A DNA stretch of 64,000 nucleotides from Selenomonas sputigena ATCC 35185. Lineage in GTDB: Bacteria > Bacillota > Negativicutes > Selenomonadales > Selenomonadaceae. The notes under the pieces are model-generated. The model worked only from the letters and a program-made list of their open reading frames with translations. It had not been told where the DNA came from and ran no database searches. Shown here piece after piece: positions 58,748 to 64,000 of this stretch. The translations under genes were made by a program, and so were the position numbers. The DNA is taken from the NCBI RefSeq assembly GCF_000208405.1, contig NC_015437.1, forward strand, positions 2,349,501 through 2,413,500, read 5' to 3'. Numbering within the stretch: the first letter of the stretch is position 1; each line of letters starts with the position of its first letter.

Positions 58748-59911
58748 TCAAGCGAGCATTTCCAACAAGCGTGCAATCCATAGTCCGAGCGGCGTGCCGA
58801 TGATGTGTCCAAGGATCGCCAGGAATATGCCGACGGGGATCAAAGCGCCGGAATACAGGCTCGCGAGAATCGGCGCTGATGCTGCGCCGCCGATATTCGC
58901 CATCGAGGATATGCACAGCGTGAACATGTCGAGCCGGAAGATGCGTGCGATCAATGCCATGAGAAGGAAGTGCACGCCGAGGATGATGAAGCCCGCGAGC
59001 ACCCAGGCGGGTGCATCGCCGAACTGCAACAGGGATGTGCGCGAGGCGATGAGCGCGATGAGCGAGTAGAGCATCACGTTTGCAACCTCCATGGAGCCGG
59101 CAATGCGCCCGAGCGGAGAAAAGGCGGCGATGAGTCCGGAGGCCGCAATGAAGAGAATCGTCCAGATGGACTGCGTGAGAAAGGGCATGGCAACGTAAAG
59201 CAAGGGGCCGAGATCTGCGCCAACGGAGGAGACGAGGAGCGACGTGCCAAAGATCAAGAAGATTCCTTGAAAAGAAATCTCTCCCGTCCGCCTCGCATCA
59301 TCGTCCTCGATCGCCTGCGATACGGCGTCCAGCTTCGCCGTATCCACTCCCATCCAGCGATTGAAGCGCGGGGAAAGCGTGACGAGCCAGAAGAGGAACA
59401 GGACCCAGATCGTATAGTCGATAGAGTCGACGATGAACGCACCTTCCATGTCGATCACCGGAATGTGCAGCGCGGTCTGAATCTCCATGATATTGTCGTA
59501 GCCGCCGATCCAGGAGCCGGAAAGCGCACCGAGCGTCATCCACGCGTTGACGCCGAGATGCTCCCCCATGATGAGGAAGGCGACGACGAACCCGGCTGCG
59601 ATCGTGACGGTCGCAGCGAAGAAGCCGAGGAGCATGCGCGGGCCGATGCGAAAGATCTTGCGGACATCCGAGCGCAGGAGCATCGTGAAGATCATCGCAT
59701 AGGTCAGAAGCGTCGAAAGCTCGCGATAGACGGGCTTCGTCGCCGCCATGCTCCAAACGCCGAGCGTAGCGAGCAGCATCGAACCGATGTAGATGAAGAC
59801 GACGCTGGGGACGAAGCGAAAGATCGCCCACCCCGTCACCCTTTCGGCAGCAAGAACCACGGACGCGAAGAACACAAGGACGGAAACATAGGAAAGTCCG
59901 TCGGTGATCAT
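58748..59911 (-). CDS. DUF819-family membrane protein (YjcL-like)
   Basis: 387 residues with about ten membrane helices. The family segments GALSGSWIGGYDNIMEIQTA and SSMANIGGAASAPILASLYS are present. The function of DUF819 proteins is not established; a transporter is likely. AAAAGGAGG precedes the ATG. A perfect 13-bp inverted repeat lies upstream. First gene of a probable operon with the oxidoreductase and HAD genes. Confidence 0.9.
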   Translation of the reverse strand: MITDGLSYVSVLVFFASVVLAAERVTGWAIFRFVPSVVFIYIGSMLLATLGVWSMAATKPVYRELSTLLTYAMIFTMLLRSDVRKIFRIGPRMLLGFFAATVTIAAGFVVAFLIMGEHLGVNAWMTLGALSGSWIGGYDNIMEIQTALHIPVIDMEGAFIVDSIDYTIWVLFLFWLVTLSPRFNRWMGVDTAKLDAVSQAIEDDDARRTGEISFQGIFLIFGTSLLVSSVGADLGPLLYVAMPFLTQSIWTILFIAASGLIAAFSPLGRIAGSMEVANVMLYSLIALIASRTSLLQFGDAPAWVLAGFIILGVHFLLMALIARIFRLDMFTLCISSMANIGGAASAPILASLYSGALIPVGIFLAILGHIIGTPLGLWIARLLEMLA

Positions 59912-59962
59912 CAAATCCCTCCTTTTTTGCAAAAGCTTTGCAGCTATTATATCAAAAATAAC

Positions 59963-60003
59963 GATATTGTGGTTAATTTTTATCGCAGATAACCACAATA
60001 TCA
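59963..60003. promoter_or_regulatory. Inverted repeat upstream of the DUF819 gene
   Basis: GATATTGTGGTTA and TAACCACAATATC are exact inverse copies separated by 14 nt. The core AACCACAATAT is also found twice upstream of nrdD. Confidence 0.7.
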
Positions 60004-60085
60004 TTATTTGCAATGATCGCTTCCTTGACGAGCAAGCTATATCCGCGCTCCCGCAAAGCCAAAGCCTCATCTATAACACAAAAAA

Positions 60086-60108
60086 GGAATCGGCAAACAG
60101 CCGATTCC
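60086..60108 (-). terminator. Terminator of tRNA-Ala
   Basis: GGAATCGGC and GCCGATTCC form a 9-bp stem around 5 nt; TTTTTT follows on the minus strand. Confidence 0.88.
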
Positions 60109-60121
60109 TCACTTGTCGAGA

Positions 60122-60197
60122 TGGTGGAGACGAAGGGGATTGAACCCTCGACCTCTCGGATGCGAACCGAACGCTCTCCCAGCTGAGCTACGTCCCC
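60122..60197 (-). tRNA. tRNA-Ala(CGC)
   Basis: 76 nt including encoded CCA. Acceptor GGGGACG pairs with CGTCTCC, with the G3-U70 wobble that identifies alanine tRNAs. The anticodon loop TTCGCAT gives anticodon CGC, and the T-arm GAGGGTTCAATCCCCTT is normal. A terminator follows. Confidence 0.97.
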
Positions 60198-60405
60198 ATG
60201 TCGTACTACGCAAGTATACTGCATATCGAAAGAAAATGCAAGAAAAAAAATCATATTTTCCCAATATACCCAAGAAAGAAGAATATATTTCCCGATGAAG
60301 CAGGAGAATTTCATTAGAAGTCGAAGAAGGTGTAGAGCTGAAGGACTATATTTGAGCGCAGAGATGCGGCAGGAATCGCAGCTCTGCAGGAAAGGACGTG
60401 AAACC

Positions 60406-61338
60406 ATGAGTCTGACAAGAAAATGTCTGCTCTTTCTCCTGACCGTCTTGGGGTGTCTCCTCTTGGCGGGCTGCGGCTCTTCCGGTCTCGGGGGATCGGG
60501 AAAGGTAATCTACGCGAACCACAACGATGACGACGCCTTCGCCATGCAGCTCAAGAACACCTTTGCTGAGAAGGCGAAATCGGCAGGGCTTGATGTGGAG
60601 TTCCTCGACGCCAAGGGCGACAGCAATCTGCAGATCGACCAGCTGAACGAGGCGATCAGCAACAAGGCGGCCGCCATCGTGCTCCTCGCGATGGATGGAA
60701 CGAGCATCGTGCCTACGGTCGAGAAGGCGCGCGAGGCAGGAATCCCCGTCGTCATCATGAACCGTGACGTGAACGATCCGAAAGTGATCGGCTCGCTCTC
60801 CGACGACCGCGAGGCCGGCCGGATGCAGGGCGAGTTCATGGCAAGCCATCTGCCGCCGAACGCCAAGGTCGTCTACCTGATGGGCGAAAGCTCCCTGAGC
60901 GTCGCCGTCAAGCGCTGGGAAGGCTTCAAGGAAGCGTGCCTCGACAAGCGTCCCGACGTCAAGCTCCTCGCTTCTGTCGACGGAAGCTGGAGCAAGGCGG
61001 AAGGAATGAAGGCCATGACGCTCTGGCTGAGCTTCTTCCCCGAGATCAACGGCGTCGTCGCGGCGAACGATGAGATGGCCTTGGGCGCGATCCAGGCCTT
61101 GAAAGCGGCGAACCGTCTCAACGGCTGCCTTGTGACGGGCGTCGACGCTACGCCTGCAGGCCTCGCAGCGGTCGAAGCGGGCGAGCTTTCGCAGACGGTC
61201 AAGCAGGACGCCGAGGGACAGGCGGCAGGTGCAGTCACGCTCGTCCAAGGCTTTCTAAGCGGCAAGGCGCCGACCGAGAGCCTCGACATTCCGTTCACGT
61301 CCATCACGCGCGAAAATGTCGCGCAGTTCGTGAAGTAA
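60406..61338 (+). CDS. Periplasmic sugar-binding lipoprotein (ribose/galactose type)
   Basis: 310 residues. A signal peptide ends in lipobox LLAGC (Cys23). The substrate-binding fold of the RbsB/MglB family follows: [65 protein letters not shown] and [25 protein letters not shown] precedes the ATG. No ABC permease or ATPase gene is adjacent. The next gene, 14 nt on, is a chemoreceptor, so the protein may chiefly present sugar to that receptor. Confidence 0.92.
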   Translation: MSLTRKCLLFLLTVLGCLLLAGCGSSGLGGSGKVIYANHNDDDAFAMQLKNTFAEKAKSAGLDVEFLDAKGDSNLQIDQLNEAISNKAAAIVLLAMDGTSIVPTVEKAREAGIPVVIMNRDVNDPKVIGSLSDDREAGRMQGEFMASHLPPNAKVVYLMGESSLSVAVKRWEGFKEACLDKRPDVKLLASVDGSWSKAEGMKAMTLWLSFFPEINGVVAANDEMALGAIQALKAANRLNGCLVTGVDATPAGLAAVEAGELSQTVKQDAEGQAAGAVTLVQGFLSGKAPTESLDIPFTSITRENVAQFVK

Positions 61339-61352
61339 GGGGGCTGGGAAAT

Positions 61353-63077
61353 ATGAGCAATTTTACTTTGGGCAGCGAGATCCTGAAGGATTACAGCGTA
61401 AAGACGAAGGTCGCGATCCTTTCCGTCTTCCTCCTCCTCACTGTGGCGCTCGTCGCCGTCGTCGGCATCTATTCGAGCCATTCGGCAAAGCAGGCGCTCG
61501 ACGAGATGTATCACCACAACTTGATGACGACGCAGTATCTGAACGACGCAAACAACCGACTGCGCAGCATCAACGTCAACGTATCTTACATCGTGCAGCA
61601 GAACTTCACGCAGGAGAATCGTCAGATCCTCCTCGATGACATCGCGGGCAACCTCGCGGGCATCCGGCACGATGTCGATGAAATCCAGAAGATGGAGCAG
61701 AGCGATCGCACGAAGGAAGCGCTCTCCGCGCTCGACAAGGATCTCGATGCGGCGGACGCCGCGGTCAAGGCCGTCGGCACACTCGGCACAGCGCCCGAGG
61801 ACAAGGCGGAAGCGTACAATCAGCTCTCCTCCCTGACGGCGATCGGCGCCAACATGGAGGTTCTGACGCCCGACAACGTGTTCCAGGGCAAGCAGCTCTT
61901 CGAGGCGAACAATCGCCAGTATGCACGCACGCTGAAGATCTTCGCCGCGATCATTCTCATCAGCCTGATTCTCGGCATCGTCATGTCGCGCATCATCGCA
62001 GACAACATCTCGGCGCCCTTGAATACGTCGATCGACCACCTCAATGCCGTCGCGACGGGCGACCTGGACCGCGAGATTCCTGCCGCGCTGTCGAACCGCG
62101 CCGATGAGATCGGCGTCGTCGTCAAGGCTCTGATGAAGATGCAGGGCTTCATGAAGCAGGTGCACGAGGAAGCCGAAAAGACGGACGCCGTCGTCGGCGA
62201 ACTCGAAGCGATGATCAACGCGATGAACAACGAGACGCAGGAAATGTCCGCCGTGACGGAGGAGATGTCTGCGGGCATGGAAGAGACGGCGGCCTCGACG
62301 GCGAGCATGCAGCAGGTCAGCGGCCACCTGAGCGAAGAGATCCAGCACACCGTGCAGGAAATGAAGAAGAGCGAGGCGTACACGCGGGAGATCGCCGTGC
62401 GCGCGACCGAGCTGAAGGCGAAGATGGAGCAGTCGCAGGAAGCTTCAAACCGCGTCTACGGCTCGACGAAAACCTCCGTGGAAGATGCCATCGAAGCCGC
62501 GAAGGTCGTGCAGGAGATCGAGACGCTCACGCAGGCCATCACGGACGTCGCCGAGCAGACGAACCTCCTCGCGCTGAATGCGAGCATCGAGGCGGCTCGT
62601 GCCGGCGAGCAGGGACGCGGCTTCGCCGTCGTCGCCGGCGAGGTCGGCAAGCTCGCCGAGCAGTCGCAGGAAACGGCGGAGAGAATCAAGAGCCTCACCG
62701 GCCAGGTCATGAGCGCGATGGAAGCCCTGTCGAAAGGCGCCTTCGACCTCCTGCACTTCATCGATGAAGACATCCGCAAGGACTACGAGCAGATGGACGA
62801 AACCGCCGTGCAGTACAAGGAAGACGCAGAATTCTTCCACAGGACGGCCAAGGGCAGCACGAAAAGCTCCGAAGAACTCCTCGTTTCCGTGCGCAACATG
62901 AACCAGTCGATGGACGAGATCGGACGCGCGACGCACGAGAGCGCCGACGGCAACACGCGCATCGCCGAGAACATCGTCGGCATGGCGGAACGGTACGCCG
63001 ACATCCTCGAAAAGGTGCAGGGATTCAAGGAAGGCACGGAGCGCCTCAAGAATCTCGTGACAGCTTTCTCCAAATGA
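61353..63077 (+). CDS. Methyl-accepting chemotaxis protein
   Basis: 574 residues. TM1 at about 18-42, a four-helix-bundle sensor (about 43-183), TM2 at about 188-210, a HAMP domain (about 211-263) and the signalling domain, with tip sequence [20 protein letters not shown] (about 397-416). It signals through CheA/CheW to the flagella. GGGGG lies upstream of the ATG. It is cotranscribed with the sugar-binding lipoprotein and probably reads its ligand state, as Trg does with ribose- and galactose-binding proteins. Confidence 0.95.
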   Translation: MSNFTLGSEILKDYSVKTKVAILSVFLLLTVALVAVVGIYSSHSAKQALDEMYHHNLMTTQYLNDANNRLRSINVNVSYIVQQNFTQENRQILLDDIAGNLAGIRHDVDEIQKMEQSDRTKEALSALDKDLDAADAAVKAVGTLGTAPEDKAEAYNQLSSLTAIGANMEVLTPDNVFQGKQLFEANNRQYARTLKIFAAIILISLILGIVMSRIIADNISAPLNTSIDHLNAVATGDLDREIPAALSNRADEIGVVVKALMKMQGFMKQVHEEAEKTDAVVGELEAMINAMNNETQEMSAVTEEMSAGMEETAASTASMQQVSGHLSEEIQHTVQEMKKSEAYTREIAVRATELKAKMEQSQEASNRVYGSTKTSVEDAIEAAKVVQEIETLTQAITDVAEQTNLLALNASIEAARAGEQGRGFAVVAGEVGKLAEQSQETAERIKSLTGQVMSAMEALSKGAFDLLHFIDEDIRKDYEQMDETAVQYKEDAEFFHRTAKGSTKSSEELLVSVRNMNQSMDEIGRATHESADGNTRIAENIVGMAERYADILEKVQGFKEGTERLKNLVTAFSK

Positions 63078-63097
63078 CGACAAACCGGTAAATCTGC

Positions 63098-63137
63098 GAG
63101 GCGGCAGCTTGCTCTTTCAAAGCTGCCGCCTCGCTTT
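63098..63137 (+). terminator. Terminator after the chemoreceptor gene
   Basis: GAGGCGGCAGCTT and AAAGCTGCCGCCTC form a 13-bp stem, followed by GCTTTTTC. Confidence 0.88.
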
Positions 63138-63162
63138 TTCGTTGAAAAAGTGCCAGCAAAAA

Positions 63163-63196
63163 GACTGCCGTGCACCGAAGCGCGGCAGTCTTTTTG
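63163..63196. terminator. Bidirectional terminator between chemoreceptor and flavodoxin genes
   Basis: GACTGCCG and CGGCAGTC form the stem, with TTTTT on both strands. It mainly serves the flavodoxin gene on the minus strand. Confidence 0.8.
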
Positions 63197-63238
63197 TGCG
63201 TGTAGTTTGCGCGAGTTGGAGTTGGTAAGGGACGCTTC

Positions 63239-63670
63239 TCAGAGCGCCTTGGCGACGGCCTCACCGAGTTCCTCGCAGGCCTTCACGCCGTCGTCATCGG
63301 GCGCGTTCTCGACGATCACGCCGTCGGAGACGAGCTTGGCGCCGGCAGCTTTCGTGCGCTCCGCCCAAGCTTCCATCCAGGCGCCAGAGCCCCAACCGTA
63401 CGAGCCGAAGAGGCCGACAGGAACGCCCGAGAGCTTCTTTTCCGCTTCCGTGAAGAACGGCTCAAACTCGTCCTCTTCCAAGACCTCGTCGCCCATGGCG
63501 GGGCAGCCGAAGAGGAAGCCGTTGTAGTCGGCCATCTTGTCTGCGCCAAAATCGCTGACCGTGAAGAGCTCCGCCTCTGCGCCGCCCTTCTTCGCGCCCT
63601 CAAGGACGGCTTTCGCCATCTCTTCCGTGTTGCCCGTGCCGCTCCAATATACAACCGCTACTTTTCCCAT
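63239..63670 (-). CDS. Flavodoxin
   Basis: 143 residues, short-chain flavodoxin. The FMN phosphate loop is YWSGTGNTEEMA (about 8-19), with GCPAMGDE and GLFGSYGWGSG forming the isoalloxazine loops. It carries low-potential electrons for anaerobic metabolism. AGGAGG precedes the ATG. Confidence 0.96.
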   Translation of the reverse strand: MGKVAVVYWSGTGNTEEMAKAVLEGAKKGGAEAELFTVSDFGADKMADYNGFLFGCPAMGDEVLEEDEFEPFFTEAEKKLSGVPVGLFGSYGWGSGAWMEAWAERTKAAGAKLVSDGVIVENAPDDDGVKACEELGEAVAKAL

Positions 63671-63730
63671 GTCAAAGACCTCCTGATGATTTTTTTCTTG
63701 CTGCAAAGAACTGCTGACCGTCCCTGCGCG

Positions 63731-64000
63731 CTAGACCGCTTCCAGAAGCTCCGCCATCGGCGTGCCGCGCCCCAGACGCGCACAAAGACGCTCCGTGCAG
63801 TCCGTGTATCGCTGGAAGAGAGCGCGTGTCTCCTCCTCGTTCGCGTAGACCTTCCAATAGCCCGCGCAAGCGAAGTCGCGTCCCTTGTTCTCGATGAAGC
63901 CTTCCACGTCCTCCGGCGGATAGCCGAGGAAGAGGCCGACCTCATGCGGGAAACTCTTCTGGAGTTGGATGCGCATGGAAAGATACTCCAAATGCGCTTC
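63731..64000 (-). CDS. DUF3793 protein, C-terminal part (runs off the right edge)
   Basis: The minus-strand frame is open to the window edge; 89 C-terminal residues are visible, including FPHEVGLFLGYPPEDVEGFI, GYWKVYANEEETRALF and a conserved Cys in YTDCTERL. This matches the C-terminus of DUF3793, a family of unknown function common in anaerobic Firmicutes. About the first half is outside the window. The flavodoxin gene follows about 60 nt downstream on the same strand; the two are often neighbours. Confidence 0.88.
   Translation of the reverse strand, partial: EAHLEYLSMRIQLQKSFPHEVGLFLGYPPEDVEGFIENKGRDFACAGYWKVYANEEETRALFQRYTDCTERLCARLGRGTPMAELLEAV

Overview
This 64 kb, GC-rich window (AT-richer only in islands) reads like the chromosome of a diderm Firmicute of the class Negativicutes, most likely a Selenomonas relative. 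This is inferred from the combination of strong AGGAGG ribosome-binding sites and a SpoVD-type PASTA transpeptidase with outer-membrane machinery (a TonB-dependent receptor), an oxygen-sensitive class III ribonucleotide reductase, a DUF3793 protein and a DUF438/DUF1858 protein. Most genes lie on the minus strand. No rRNA, CRISPR array, prophage or replication origin was seen.

Layout. 1-9 kb is housekeeping: a ClC protein with a C-terminal RCK_C-like domain, galM, a REC-GGDEF-EAL protein, a PASTA transpeptidase, and the htrA-rlmH pair. Between the transpeptidase gene and rlmH lies a compact type I toxin-antitoxin locus with a 23-residue membrane peptide. 9-25 kb is an accessory island. It holds unrecognised and DUF1232 proteins, two divergent FtsZ/tubulin-like paralogues, a pair of overlapping dynamin-like GTPases, a glycine-rich membrane protein, a WYL regulator, RtcB, a zeta-type toxin module, a VWA protein with a HTH-like partner, an IS200-type insertion sequence, gene remnants, and five copies of a short repeat. 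25-28 kb carries htpX and cstA.

29.5-33.4 kb is a three-gene TerY (VWA), PP2C phosphatase and protein kinase operon, matching the TerY-P stress/antiphage triad, with a MITE-like element in its leader. 33.4-41.5 kb holds nrdDG (with NrdR-like and DnaA boxes), mscS, a CsoR-type repressor, a 2-hydroxyacid dehydrogenase, and a P1B metal ATPase with a separate HMA chaperone behind an ArsR-like operator. 41.5-45.6 kb is a PepSY membrane protein and a TonB-dependent receptor under a cobalamin riboswitch, so the receptor is probably BtuB-like.

45.6-64 kb is mainly core metabolism and transport: a DUF438 protein, a DAACS symporter, MgtC, YeiH, HflX, a lone alpha-1,2-fucosyltransferase, a NA37 nucleoid protein, a structured small RNA, a HAD phosphatase interrupted by an amber codon, a Gfo/Idh/MocA oxidoreductase, a DUF819 protein, tRNA-Ala(CGC), a sugar-binding lipoprotein next to a chemoreceptor, flavodoxin, and a partial DUF3793 gene.

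The best candidate for an undescribed system is the minus-strand block 15059-21979: (Cys-rich small protein) - RtcB - FtsZ-like - dynamin-like 1 - dynamin-like 2 - glycine-rich membrane protein, next to a WYL regulator. A second FtsZ-like gene followed by a remnant of the glycine-rich protein lies 7 kb away. All calls come from reading the sequence; no database search was run.
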